Shown here in pieces: positions 31,578-42,481 of a stretch of 64,000 nucleotides of DNA. The notes under the pieces were generated by a model. It ran no database searches. It was not told the origin of the DNA and saw nothing but the letters and a program-made list of their open reading frames with translations. Source of the DNA: Mesostigma viride (taxonomy: Eukaryota > Streptophyta > Mesostigmatophyceae > Mesostigmatales > Mesostigmataceae); NCBI GenBank assembly GCA_009746045.1, contig RPFO01000213.1:3032837-3096836 (forward strand), written 5' to 3'. A program made the position numbers and the translations under genes. Position 1 is the first letter of the stretch. Each line of letters starts with the position of its first letter.

Positions 31578-32294
31578 GTGAGTGGCGCTCATGACACCGT
31601 GCATGGCACCTAACTACTTCCTGTGGGTGGTTGAGATAGGCGCTCCCCAAAGTGCCATACAAGTGCGCAAGCTGGCCCTTGGCGGTGCGCTCACGGTCTT
31701 GCCCCACAAGTGAGCGACGCTCGCCGTGAGCGTTGCGTGAGAGTGGCACTTGGAGAGGCCTTTTGCCTGGGCTCTGTGCCCCCTTGGGCCATGGTGTCTG
31801 CAGTTCATGGGCTCCTCAAAAGATACTGTTCCCCCTGTTGTACATGTGAGGCATCGACCTGTGCCCCCTGTCGTACATGTGATCATTACTGCAAGGCTAC
31901 TGGCTTTTCTGGACTTTCTTTGGTGTCCCAGGCCTGCAACCCTGAAAGCAAGAGGGCAGGTGGCCGCTCTGCCTGGCCCACGCCTCTTTCTTTTATCATC
32001 CGCCTAGCACACACACTTGCATGCATGTGTCACGGAGTCGTCCGCACACCAGCTTGTGACAGCTGCCCTTGTGCGGCCTTTCAGATGCTCCGTTTTAGAG
32101 CGTCTTTGTACTTGCGTGACTGATGCTTTGCTTGGCTCCCTGTCTGTTTACCCCGCTCCTCGTGGCCTGCTCCCCCCCCACATCCTGTGCCCATGTGCCC
32201 TGCGCTTGCCACCTCCTGCGTGGCCCCTTGTGTGTTTATCTTCCACCCACCCCATCCCGTGGGGATCCCCCCATCTGGCTGCCCCCATCTGCAG

Positions 32295-35200
32295 GGGCCA
32301 GCATTACCTCGTGCGACCGCCGTCTTTCCTCCAGGGCGTGCCGGGCCCCTCCCTGTGGAGGCACCCGCAATGCGCGCTGCTGGTGCTGAGTCATCGTGAG
32401 GTCATCGCCGCAGAGCGCATGGAGGCCGCGCAGCTGCTGATGCCCATCCAGCAGTCGACAGCCTCTGCGATGGGGCAAGGGTTGACGGGAGGCATGGGTG
32501 GCAACGGCATGCGCGGAGCTGGCATGGCTGGTGGTGGCATGGGCGGAGGTGGCCTCTCCAGTGGCGGTGCGGGTGGGTACAACCCCATGGGGGGAAGCTC
32601 CTTTGGGGGCCAAGGGATGGGGGCATCGGCCGGGGGCGCTGGCTCCGGGGGTCCCGGTTTCGGGACATCTGGCGGCAGCCAGGGTGGCGGTGGTGCTGGG
32701 AGGGCGGCGGGCAGCTCTGATGGCGGGTACGCTGACAGTGCGGACATGGACGATAGCGCGGTGGGTGGGGCGGAGGATGCGGAGGGTGGCATGGCGGAGG
32801 AGGGCCGCCGGCGCCGCCGCAACCATCACAGGCGGCGCGGGTTGCTGGGTGAGGGATGGGTGGCGGATGAGGGGAGTAGCGACGAAGATCTGGTGGAGGA
32901 TTCTGCGGTGGGGGAGGGGTTGGGCATGGCAGAGGAGTTTGTCGCTGGTCTGTTGGATGCTCAGCACAGGAGTCATGGGGACTTGGATGGGGGGAGGATG
33001 GATGTAGATGCGGGACGGGGGCGATCCGGTAGCGAGGGTGTCCTGGATGCTGGTGTCGGCCGGAATGGGGGGAGGATGGACAGTGACAAGCGGGGGCAAG
33101 GTGTGGACGTGCCGGCGGCCGGCAGCAACGGGAGCAGAAGCTCTCTTGAGGAAGGAGATGATGAGCCCTCTCCGCACCCAGCCTGGCACCGCTCCCGCTC
33201 GCTGCTCATGACGGCCGACTATCACGTGCCTGGATCGTCCGCCCGCTGCAACGTGATGTGGAACGGGATGCTGTTTGTGCACGGGAGGGGTGCTGGCGGT
33301 GCGTCGTCCGGCGTGCTGAACACGGGCCGCATGTACTTGTACTGCTCGCACAGCGACACCAATGATGCCCTTGTGCCGGCGTCGGCACTGTCGTGTCTCG
33401 AGGAGGCCCCGGATGGCATCAAGAAGGGGCAGTCCTGCAACACCTTCAATTGCTGCGAGGGAAAAGGTTTCGCGGCGTGGCGGTGCCAGACCAACGGCAA
33501 GCGGCTTCACCACAGTGATCTCCCGTACCATGTCTTTGAGGTCGCGCGTGAGGGCCTGCGTGCGAGTGGCGAGTATTTTTACCACGGGTACCCGGCCGAG
33601 TCCCACGGGGTTCTCTACGTGTGCGATAACTACAACGCGAGGCACTCGGACCCGGAGGAGCTGTCGCTGGGGGGGCATCGGTTCCACCACAGCAACACCC
33701 ACCGGGTGTACTCACTGGACAAGAACGTCCCGGAGAGCGTCCTCTGGGAGTGGCGCATGGGCATGGAGGCGGATGGGTGGGAGTGCCCCGGCGGGGTGAT
33801 CGACTCGCTAGTTTCGGTGGCCACGGGGGAGCCGGTCGGCACGGACCTCTCCTACCGGTGGACACATTGTGAGAAGGAGGATGACGTCGGGTGCTTCCCT
33901 GGGGACGCGGTGGTCACGATCGAGGCCAGGGGTGGTGGCAATGATGATCATGATGATGGTGATGACGACGATGATAGTGCTGGCGATGTTGGTGGTGGAA
34001 GTGGGCACGGTCAGACGGGTGGGGAGGTCGGTGGGGATGGGAGCGGTGATGCGAGCAGCCTCGCGGGCGATGGGCGCGACATGTTTGCGGGAAGGGTGGT
34101 CACGGGAGGGAGGGAAGGGATTGAGCGAGCCGTAGTTGTTCCTCAGGGGACGGGTGAAAGCAGGGCCGTGATCACACGCAAGAGTGACCGCCCCCAGCAG
34201 CACCCCAAGGTGGCGCTGGGTGCTCACCATGATGACCAGATGGAGGGTGGTGGCAGTACGAAGGGAAAGGAGCCGGTGGTGCCGTACGCAAGCACCCACA
34301 AGAAAAAGGGGGTGTCGTACGCGAGCATCAGGATGGACCGCCTGCGCGTGGGCGACCGCGTGCTGACCATAAAGGAGGACGGCAGCTTCGCCTTTGACGA
34401 CGTGTATGTGCTGGCGCACGCCGACAAGCGCGCAGCGTCGCGTTTTGTGCGCGTGATGACGGCGTCGGGCGACATGCTTATGCTGTCGCCCGGACATTTC
34501 CTGCCAGTGGTGGTCCAGCCAGAGGCCCATGGGGGAAGGGTTGAAGAGGAGGACGTGATGGTCATGGCAGGCGCCCCAGGCACTCGTGCCTCTTTTGGTG
34601 GTCCGACTAGTACTGCGGCTCCTGCAAGAGCAGCTGCTGAGACTGGGGCACGCATGGCAGCGGATACGGACACGGGGTTCATGACGAGGGGGGAGTTGGC
34701 GGGAGGAGGCGTGAATGCAGGGGACAAAGTGCCGGGAGAACACGCGGATGGCGAGAGGTCATCAGTCCAGCGTTGGCCGTGGCTGCTATTGTCGGTGTGG
34801 ACCCTGCGGATGGTGCGGGCGGCCGACGTGCGCCCTGGGGACCTGGTGTACGTCCGCGGGGCGGACGCCGTCACAACGCGAAGCAGCTCTGACGCACACG
34901 CGGATCTCGCTGCGCGGACAGACATAACTGCTGGCGCCCGCGATGTGGGGGATGACTCGGGGCGCGAAGGAGAGGCGTGGAATGCCACGTTTGGGAGTGA
35001 TCCGGCGGCGTTTGGGGGCAGGGGCGGCGCCAGCGCACGGAGAGGAGGTGCTGATGCGAGTACCCTGGGTGGATCCCAGTCTTGGGATGATATGGGTGCA
35101 GGCCATGCCCGGTCAACCAGCACGGTAACGGTGGGAAGCATCCATCCAGACGGGGTTGGTGTGGGCACCGTCTCTGTGTCTCGGGTCGTGGATGTCCGGA

Positions 35201-35523
35201 TGGTGCAATCGGTGGGTTTGTACAACCCGCTCACCCGCAGCGGGCGCATCGTGGTGAATAACGTCGTCGCCTCCTGCCACAGCGATTGGTTTTTGGACGG
35301 CTTCTGGGCCTGGTGCGGCGGTGCGCGCCGCTGGCCCTGGGTCATGCCTGCGATATACCAGGCGCTGCTGTTCCCTGCCAGGGTGCTCTACGCGCTGCTG
35401 GGGCGGGACCGGTCGGAAGTGTTTCTTCGCAACAACGAGGTCATCGTGGATGTGGCAAGGGAAGGGCTGGGGTCTGTTGTCAAGCAGTTGTCAAAGTCAA
35501 TTAGCAAGGCACGAGAACAGTAA
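32295..35523 (+). CDS. Last exon: hedgehog-type Hint (Hog) domain protein
   Basis: 1,075 codons after CTGCAG, stop at 35521-35523. A Gly/Met-rich and acidic linker (about 32460-33180) is followed by a Cys-rich globular region (33180-33880; CNVMWNGMLF, LYCSHSDTNDA, CNTFNCCEGKGF). The Hint domain begins at GCFPGDAVVTIE, with the nucleophile Cys codon at 33892-33894. It continues with RMDRLRVGDRVLTI, SPGHFLPV (His of block B; Thr replaced by Ser) and RAADVRPGDLVYV, and closes with GLYNPLT and VVNNVVASCHSDWF. Two large insertions split it, one rich in Asp/Gly after 33930. Hedgehog-type Hint domains self-cleave by an N-S shift at the Cys and, in animals, attach cholesterol. The residues for cleavage are present; lipid attachment is not shown. 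A C-terminal amphipathic segment follows. Confidence 0.88.
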
Positions 35524-35750
35524 GTTCCCACTGCCTGCCATTCCAAGCCTTTTTTTTGGCTACGTGACTACGCAAAGGTCGGTGGATCAATTGGGTTTGT
35601 TGATTGCGATGCCCTGTAGATACCACAGTGACACTTTTGTGGGGAATGGCTTTACTTTTCAACTCTGACCATCGCGCAGAGAGTTACAGCGTAAGGATTC
35701 AACCCAAAGTTGCTTTTTACATGTAAGTTTCCGCACTCGTTAGTATACAC
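35524..35750. other. 3' UTR of the Hint-protein gene
   Basis: No coding frame. TGTAA, a polyadenylation word used by many green algae, occurs at about 35721 (CATGTAAG). Confidence 0.35.
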
Positions 35751-36240
35751 GTGCCAACTGGAGAACATCCACACTACTGGCTGAGCGATCTGGTTTATGC
35801 TGATGACACGATGCGTGTGGTCGACCCCGGATGGAGGCAGCCCAACTCTCGCTATCCAGATATCTTGTCATCGGAAGCGTGGGCGGTGGGGCTCATGATC
35901 AGCCAGGAAGTGGAGGTCATGGCTGGCCATCGAAATCAATCCTTGTGGGGACATCCCCACCCACCCTCTTGCTGGACGGCAGCCCCACCCCCCCGGCGAC
36001 TCACTTAAGCTCTTTTGCAGCCATGCATGGCTCCCCTCCACGGCGCAGATGACATGAACATGCACCCGTCAGATGTCGGCCAGGCATGGGCGGCCCTCCG
36101 CCGCCTTGACAGCTAGTTCTGGACATGCCGCTTTCGATCCTGCATGCATGAGTGAGCAGCGCAAGTGCATTGTAATGCCCTTGTCCTCAGCATCCTCCTG
36201 TATGGCTATGTGGACCGGCTGGACATGCTTGCGGCGTTGT
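35751..36240 (+). pseudogene. LINE reverse transcriptase fragment
   Basis: Begins with YWLSDLVYADDTMRVVDP, the RT active-site block. Diverged pieces of the RT C-terminal part follow in other frames (SEAWAVGLMISQEVE; ILLYGYVDRLDML near 36190-36235). It lacks both ends and is frameshifted. Confidence 0.65.
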
Positions 36241-36277
36241 AAGTAACTAAGTAAGTGAGTAAGTAAGTAAGTAAGTA
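36241..36277. repeat. (AAGT)n microsatellite, LINE family 2 tail
   Basis: Nine imperfect AAGT units. The complementary (CTTA)n ends the LINE family 2 copy at 40196, so this is the tail of a minus-strand copy. Confidence 0.8.
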
Positions 36278-36505
36278 CTAGCGTGTCATGCGCATGGGCA
36301 TGCCACGAAGTACTATGCTAATCTCATGAGAAAAAAAATTTACACGACAGTTACAAATATCGTCTGCATCATGCCCCAACCACATAGTCACTAGAGGGGG
36401 ATATAGTCCTCATCTGAGCCAGTGAGCTGTCCTCTACTGTAATGGCAGGCGAGGCGGTAGTGTAGCGGCTATCCCCAGGGGTAATAACCATGCGGCGTTG
36501 AGCGT
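36278..36505 (-). repeat. LINE family 2, 3' UTR copy
   Basis: Reverse complement of 39965-40180 over most of its length, including GCATGCCAC, AGTACTATGCTAATCTCAT, CATCATGCCCCAACC and GGCGGTAGTGTAGCGGCTAT. It is the 3' end of a minus-strand copy whose coding part is not recognisable beyond it. Confidence 0.75.
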
Positions 36506-36539
36506 GCGCGCAAGCTGACGGTATTGTCTCTAGAATGCT

Positions 36540-36690
36540 CCGGAAGTCTGATACCAAGGACGCCGCACGCACCTTAATTGGCCAATTTATAACTTTACTG
36601 CAAGCTCGATCCCACTCTGTTTACGCATGTGTGTACCATCCGCCACCACCGCATCTTCTCTTAATATTGCTGGCCATCTTGCACACGCAA
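36540..36690 (+). pseudogene. Short diverged LINE fragment
   Basis: Similar to 37775-37885 (CCAAGGACGCCGCAC, CAAGCTCGATCCC and GGCCATCTTGC words), that is, to the family 2 RT around its GHLART motif. Heavily altered. Confidence 0.4.
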
Positions 36691-36846
36691 GGATCTAGCT
36701 CTTGGTTACAGATGTGGGCCATGCCGTGGGGGGCTAGGGCCATGCAACCGGGCGGGCGCCTAGCTAGCTCCTACATATCAAAGAGACAAACAGCGCAGAT
36801 AGGCCAGAAATCTGGCCGGCAAGAATTCGATCGGACCATGGTAGCT

Positions 36847-37777
36847 CATTTTTGTTGACTATATCAAGGCCGTTGACACGGTCCTCTGGGAGGCTCTTTG
36901 GGCCATCCTAGCTCTGGATCGTAAGCCACCAGCGTTTATTGCTGCCATTCGTCGGCTGTATGAGGGCTCTCAAGCACTAGTGCGGACTGCGGAAGGCACC
37001 ACCCCATCATTCCCCCTTCACCACGGGGTGTGGCAAGCTTGTGTGCTGTCCCCATATCTGCTCATTATTGTCGTGGATCACGTCCTGCGCCGGGCACATG
37101 CGCGCTTTACTGCTCTTAAGGTGTTCGAGCCCGGCTTGGACATCCTTAACGAGCGCGAACACGGCGGCAGTGGCCCTGGTTACCGCCTGTCCGACCTGAT
37201 TTATGCGGATGATACCATGCACCCTCATCGCGCGCCCCGAGCACATTCAGACCTGGCTGGACTGTCTGGGCTTGGAGGCGCGGGCGGTGGGGTTGGAGAT
37301 TACTGTGTCAAAACTGAGGCGATGGCGATTGGGGCTACCTGCAGTTCCCCTCCGGAGCCATGGCTGCTAGACGGGACGGAGGTCCCGTTCGATCCGTGAT
37401 CGCTTTAAACTACTGGAGAGCATGCTCCCCGACACCGCCGATGATGTGGACATCCGCATCGACCTGGCCTGGGCTATGCTTCCTTCGCTCAAAACCTACT
37501 GGCACTCGAAGGACCTGGGCAAGCACCGCAAGTAAATGCTCTTCAAGGTCCTGGTCCTCTCGGTGCTCACGTATGACGCCGAGGCATGGACGCTCACGGA
37601 CACGCTGGCCGCCCAGCTGGACGGAACGGTTTCCAGGATGCTTTGACAGGTCCTGAATGTAGGATTTTCCACACATAGGCCATTCTAAGAGTCTTTGTAT
37701 CAGGCTATGCCTCGCATTTCGGACGAGACTAGGCATGCAGCGTAGGATAGCATTTGTAGGACATCTTGCTCGCACCA
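36847..37777 (+). pseudogene. LINE family 1 reverse transcriptase, interrupted
   Basis: Shows FVDYIKAVDTVLWEALWAIL, RRLYEGSQALVRTAEGTTP, GVWQACVLSPYLLIIVVDH and the active site DLIYADDTM. After frameshifts near 37215 and 37380 it continues through the AEAWTLTDTLAAQL region to the GHLART motif. In-frame stops occur near 37530 and 37640. Closely related to the copy at 12077-13206. Confidence 0.8.
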
Positions 37778-38404
37778 AGAACGCCGCACCCGGGCGGAGC
37801 TCTACTGCGAGCTCGATCCCTCTTGTCACCCATACCATCCGACACTGCCGCCTCCTCTTTGCCGGCCATCTTGCCCGCACAGACCAGGTGAATACCGATG
37901 TGGGCCAGAGTGAGATCGTACGTTATACGCGTTATACGGTCACGGTGGAGTATAATGTATAATACGGTATAATACGGTATAATACGGTATTATACGTTTT
38001 CGTACGGACACACTCAGAATACTCTGATTTTACACATTTTAAGACACCCACCATCAATCCACATGTTTTTAACACTGTTTTGGACATAATCCAAGGTTGC
38101 CCTACCCTCGGCTATACTCTATACGGTGGATATTGTGGACACGATCGATGTATTGCATGTAATACTGAGAATGTAAACGTGCGCATGCATAATTGTGTGT
38201 ATGTGTATATATGTGGCTTTATATTGGTTATGTTTACTTGGGTGCCTTCACTTTGATGCAAGTAATTATATATTTTAATATATATATGTGGCTGTGCATG
38301 CACGCAAATACTACAGTAGTATACAATTAATGCATGTAGTATGTTTGCATGGTGCGATGCTATGTGAATATACTGAGCTGCATGTGACTATACAGGTGTG
38401 TGAC

Positions 38405-38480
38405 TCGTGGTGTGCATTAATTAATTAATTAAATGAATTAATTAATCTCGTGTCCCCGTTGGGGAACCACGGAGGCTAAA
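38405..38480. repeat. (TTAA)n with a CCCC-GTT-GGGG hairpin
   Basis: A short TTAA array followed by CGTGTCCCCGTTGGGGAAC inside the DNA element. It resembles the tail-plus-hairpin of the ORF1-only elements and may be a relic of one. Confidence 0.4.
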
Positions 38481-38753
38481 CAGGTGGGGATGTGATAAGT
38501 AACTCACATATTCTCACATTCCATACAACAACCTTGTTTTCCAGCAGGCTGAAGAGCATGACAGGCGTCTATGAGCTCGCCAGCTCCTTGCAACGGTGAT
38601 GCCGCTCCCAGGCAGCTAGGGTCCTTGACTACGCAATATAGAATGTCTACCGTGTGAAAACCTCCATACAGGAAGCGTAGCAAAGCCAGATAACTGCCCG
38701 ATCAATTCTGGGTAGCTTTAGGAAGCATGGCATACGCAGCGTAAGGAAAACCA

Positions 38754-39152
38754 TTGAAAGCTGCGGAAAATCTGATAGCACAACTGCAACAAGTGGAGAA
38801 CAAAATAGCAAGAAAAACCCAGAAACGGCGCAAAAAGTTTCATGCCAGGTTCATTAAGAGCGCAAACAGACTGGGCGGTGACATGCGGCAAATCAACGTA
38901 CCACGGCCGGCATTATTTCCTACCCAGGCGCGCAAGAAAAGCCAGCCAGCCATGGATGGATTAACCGCGGATCGCGCAGGCCTGAACGAAATCATTTTAG
39001 AAATGACAGGAAATGGCCGCAGATCGAAGATGCTTAGGTTATTTTCATGGTGTCCGTTACTAAACGGCTCTTGCTGCATCAAAATAACCCACGAATGTCG
39101 AGTTCTACCGTCGCAGGCACACATGCTAGATTATTCATCGCGGCCAAATTGA
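38754..39152 (+). CDS. Hypothetical protein inside the DNA element, doubtful
   Basis: 132 codons. The first 50 residues are helical and strongly basic (AENLIAQLQQVENKIARKTQ, then KRRKKFHARFIKSANRLGG). I recognise no family. No start context, homologue or partner supports it; it may be a chance frame or a remnant of an element protein. Confidence 0.2.
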   Translation: MKAAENLIAQLQQVENKIARKTQKRRKKFHARFIKSANRLGGDMRQINVPRPALFPTQARKKSQPAMDGLTADRAGLNEIILEMTGNGRRSKMLRLFSWCPLLNGSCCIKITHECRVLPSQAHMLDYSSRPN

Positions 39153-39979
39153 CGTTGGATGAGACCCCCGTGCAAATCTGTACCAACAAAGGCAGCGAAT
39201 TTGCAAATAGTGCAGATCTTGCTATGAAACATCATAATAGAACATCACTTTTAACCATCGGCTTAATTTTTTCGCCTGTCGCCCGCCGGATTAGCCATAT
39301 TTTAACGGAACGCACGTCGCCATGGCCACCTCCGCACGGTGCGCGCACTGTGCACCACAATGTCAAAATAAGATCGCGTCGAATTGTGAAAGTTCAGACG
39401 GGTCAGTACTTATAGTAGAGATACGAAATCTGTGGCTTCAAATCCTTGCCCTGTCGTTCTGGCATCCTAGCCGCGCAAAACGTAAAAAAAACGCGGAAAA
39501 CACGGCATTATACGGTATTATACGGTATTATACGTCATTATGCGCTAAAACGTATTACGTATGAAAAATAATACGCTAAAAGCCAGCGTATTACGTATTA
39601 TACCGTATTATACCGTATTATACGGCGTATGATCTCACACATTGTGGGCCCTGCCGGGGGGCTTAAGACGGGCCAACCAGGTAGACACCTCCTCCTATGG
39701 CAGGGTCCCCTTGTCCCATCGTGCAACCCACTGGCAAACTTGCGCGCGCCGGGCACCGGCGCGGCGCGACCCGGACCTATCTATGTGACACAACTGCTTG
39801 AAGATGCAGGGCTTCTGGGACTATCCGTACTCCGCGCCCGCATGATTGACAAGGAGAAATGGGCTGCCATCTGCGATAAGCACCTTCCCGAGGGGTATGC
39901 TCCTGTTTTCACCCCACGGGCCCCGCGGCCCGTTGCTAGCCAGGGTAGAAGTCCGCAGGTGGAGGTTTATTGGTCCTGA

Positions 39980-40196
39980 GGATAGCCGCTACACTACCGC
40001 CTCGTCTGCCATTACAGTAGAGGACAGCTTGGATGAGGATTACATCCCCATCTAGTCATTCTAGTGCTTAACGGTTGGGGGATGATGCAGACGATATTTG
40101 TTTAAACTTTTGTGTAATTATTTTTCTAATGAGATTAGCATAGTACTCCGTGGCATGCCTGCCTTTGCGCTTGACACGCAAGTACTTACTTACTTA
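39980..40196 (+). repeat. LINE family 2, 3' UTR and (CTTA)n tail
   Basis: Directly follows the RT stop codon and ends at the TSD. It provides the orientation for the two similar minus-strand segments at 1716-1868 and 36278-36505. Confidence 0.8.
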
Positions 40197-40205
40197 CTCG
40201 CACCA

Positions 40206-40680
40206 GTCAGGTAGACACCGGCCCACAGCAGCTTGGCCAACCAGGGCGGCATATCCTGACCTGGCCTGGCCCCAAGGACATTCCTAGCTAGACAGCTGGG
40301 TAAACCTGCCATGAACTAATCGCAGCTGTTGCTGGCCGACCTAGTGGTCCCAGCTAAGTTTGAACACCGCATTCACTCCCTCTCTCTTGCTTGGACTGCT
40401 ATGCAGGACAAGAAGAGGTGGAAGACGATTGTCCAGGCTCACACGCCGGCAGCCCCTGTGGGCAAGCTCCCAGCTCCCCCCAGGAGGAAGGCCCGGCGCT
40501 AAATGCTGAGTAGAGTAGTTAGGGTTTTCTAGATTAGCTTTGAGTTAGCCTAGTTCGGTCTCGCGGCTTCGCCCGTGGACCTTTATCCATCTGGACAGCA
40601 AGGAAATATGTGCTACATGCTCTCCCGGAACGGAGTCACATGCTATAATTGAATGTAATTTAAAATTTAATGGTATAGCT
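40206..40680 (+). pseudogene. LINE family 1 RT C terminus and 3' UTR, right half of the split copy
   Basis: Pieces read GQPGRHILTWPGPKDIP, then in other frames the TAMQDKKRWKTIVQAH block and PVGKLPAPPRRKAR. The 3' UTR matches those at 43053-43183 and 11931-12076, including GGGTTTTCTAGATTAGCTT, TTCGGTCTCGCGGCTT and ATATGTGCTACATG. Confidence 0.75.
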
Positions 40681-40771
40681 CAAGCATGCAGTACTGTTAT
40701 TATATGGTAGGGCCCCGAGTAGCTAGGTGGCAGTTCAGCTAGACCAACCACCTGCAGGTTGTCGCCTAGCA

Positions 40772-40895
40772 TGTATTGAAAACCATCTGCCCCAGCTTCT
40801 CAGGGATATGTGTTACATATCCTCCCCACGGAGTTATGTTCTTAATGAGGTCCCCACGGAGGTATGTTCTTAAGGGTTAATTAGTAACTAACTAA
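40772..40895 (+). repeat. ORF1-only element 3' tail fragment
   Basis: Contains GTATTGAAAACCATCTGCCC, CTTCTCAGGGATATGTG and CCACGGAGTTATGTTCTTAA, the terminal tail of the ORF1-only elements in plus orientation. Part of the end is duplicated (CCCCACGGAGTTATG, then CCCCACGGAGGTATG). Confidence 0.6.
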
Positions 40896-41091
40896 TGGCA
40901 GGGCCCCCGAGGCCATACGCCCGCAAACGGCAAACCACTGGCCGACTTGAGCGCGCGCCCGGCACCGAATAGAATTTGATTTCACAATTTCAATTTCAAT
41001 TTCAAGTTCGATCAATTCGGACGGCCTAAGGGTCCGACTTAGATTTTCACTGATGTGTCAAAAAAGGACCACATATATATACTGCTGCATG

Positions 41092-41312
41092 GTGGGCCGG
41101 CAGCGCTGTAGCTGCGTGTAGTTTGGTGATGTATAGTTAGTTGTACCTTAATTGTGCAGCTGGCGTGATCCTAGCTTAATTGGATGTCCGTGTCAGATTA
41201 CTATTAACTTCTTCAGGGTTATTCTCCCAGTTATCGGGTTTTTCCTAGCTTATGTTGCATGCCCATCTCACCTCCGTAATCTATCATTCTCAATGAATAT
41301 ATATACTCGACG
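41092..41312 (+). repeat. LINE family 3, 3' UTR, first copy
   Basis: Nearly matches 41929-42134: GGTGGGCCGGCAGCG, AGTTAGTTGTACCTT, GTGCAGCTGGCGTGATCCT, GGATGTCCGTGTCAGATTAC and TCTCAATGAATATATA. The second copy follows coding relics of an endonuclease-type LINE, so both are read as its 3' UTR. Confidence 0.7.
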
Positions 41313-41885
<573 letters not shown>

Positions 41886-41928
41886 TTGTCGCGACCCATG
41901 CAGTCTAGTAGATCCCTCCCAGGCCTGC

Positions 41929-42134
41929 ATGGTGGGCCGGCAGCGATGTTGCTGCGTGTCGTTGTTTTGTTTGTGCTGTAGTTAGTTGTACCTTGTGCAG
42001 CTGGCGTGATCCTTGGATGTCCGTGTCAGATTACTTTGAATTTCTTCAGGGTTCTTCTTCTTTTTGGGTTTTTCCTAATTTTGCATGCCAATCTCACCTC
42101 CGTAATTTATCAATCTCAATGAATATATACTTGA
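41929..42134 (+). repeat. LINE family 3, 3' UTR, second copy
   Basis: Direct repeat of 41092-41312 about 0.84 kb downstream, lying after the endonuclease-like relic and ending in AATGAATATATACTTGAC. Confidence 0.7.
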
Positions 42135-42462
42135 CTGAACTCCGTCAAATCTCATCGACCGCGGCCGGTTTCGAAACAACCCACAAACGCCATAGATGCA
42201 GATCCAACGGTGCAAACAACATCGATCACGACCGACGCGGTGCGGCGCCAAACTGATATAGTTGCCTCGGTTCCTTTTTTACAAGCCATTTTACAACGTC
42301 GCGTACCCGAGCCCTTTTCTGCATGTAACGTGCTCAAGATGTAAAATCCGCTTGCCAGACCAGGAGTTCCATCCAATACCGTCGTGCAATACTGGTCAGT
42401 TCCATCCAATACCCTTATGTGCAACTACCATTCAAATCACCGATATCGCTGGATCGACTGGT
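42135..42462. other. No recognisable gene
   Basis: About 330 bases between LINE relics without a credible frame or matching repeat. Confidence 0.4.
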
Positions 42463-42481
42463 AATTAATTAGGAACATAAC

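Larger units (their letters stand above)
18462..35523 (+). other. Gene model: membrane-anchored hedgehog-type Hint (Hog) protein, at least 11 exons
   Basis: A chain of exon-like segments on the + strand, each with AG before and GT after: 18462-18494, 18633-18713, 19714-19764, 20049-20504, 20832-20906, 23125-23175, 23986-24072, 29447-29554, 30476-30856, 31422-31577 and 32295-35523. The first nine are whole numbers of codons, so their introns are all phase 0, which supports one gene. The step from 30856 (phase 0) to 31422 (phase 2) does not fit: an exon is missing or a border is wrong. The product would be about 1,570 residues: a soluble Ser/Ala-rich and basic N-terminal part, one membrane segment, then an extracytoplasmic part ending in a Hint domain. 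The ATG and exons before 29447 are less certain than the last four exons. Introns carry minisatellites and a hAT transposon. Confidence 0.6.
37907..39642. mobile_element. 1.74-kb DNA element with TATAATACGG subterminal repeats
   Basis: Flanked by TGTGGGCC at 37899-37906 and 39643-39650. The ends are imperfect inverted repeats (left AGAGTGAGATCGTACG, right complement ATGTGTGAGATCATACG). Both ends carry several copies of TATAATACGG or its complement. There is no recognisable transposase. An 8-bp duplication would fit hAT, but the ends are not typical, so the superfamily is open. Removing the element with one duplication restores a continuous LINE reading frame of normal length. Confidence 0.75.
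37778..39979 (+). pseudogene. LINE family 2 RT C terminus, interrupted by a DNA element
   Basis: The first part (37778-37906) holds HTIRHCRLLFAGHLARTDQV. After the DNA element the frame resumes at 39651 with GQPGRHLLLWQGP, LLEDAGLLGLSVLRARMIDK, EKWAAICDKHLP and a Pro/Arg-rich end at 39977-39979. It differs clearly in sequence from family 1 in this region. Confidence 0.75.
37778..40196 (+). mobile_element. LINE family 2, 5'-truncated copy with 9-bp TSD
   Basis: CTCGCACCA flanks it at 37769-37777 and 40197-40205. It carries only the RT C terminus, a 3' UTR of about 220 bases and a (CTTA)n tail. It is itself interrupted by the DNA element at 37907-39642. Confidence 0.85.
36843..40680 (+). mobile_element. 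LINE family 1 copy split by a LINE family 2 insertion
   Basis: The RT part runs from 36847 to 37777. The copy resumes at 40197 in the RT C terminus (SQVDTGPQQLGQPGRHILTW) and ends with a 3' UTR, a hairpin (CTCCCGGAACGGAG) and an AATTTAA-type tail near 40680. The 9-bp TSD of the intruder (CTCGCACCA) joins the two halves exactly at the GHLART motif. Confidence 0.8.

Noticed and set aside
32236..33702. 488-codon minus-strand frame opposite the Hint exon
   Set aside because: Shadow of a GC-rich coding exon; the plus strand has recognised Hint motifs and good splice borders.
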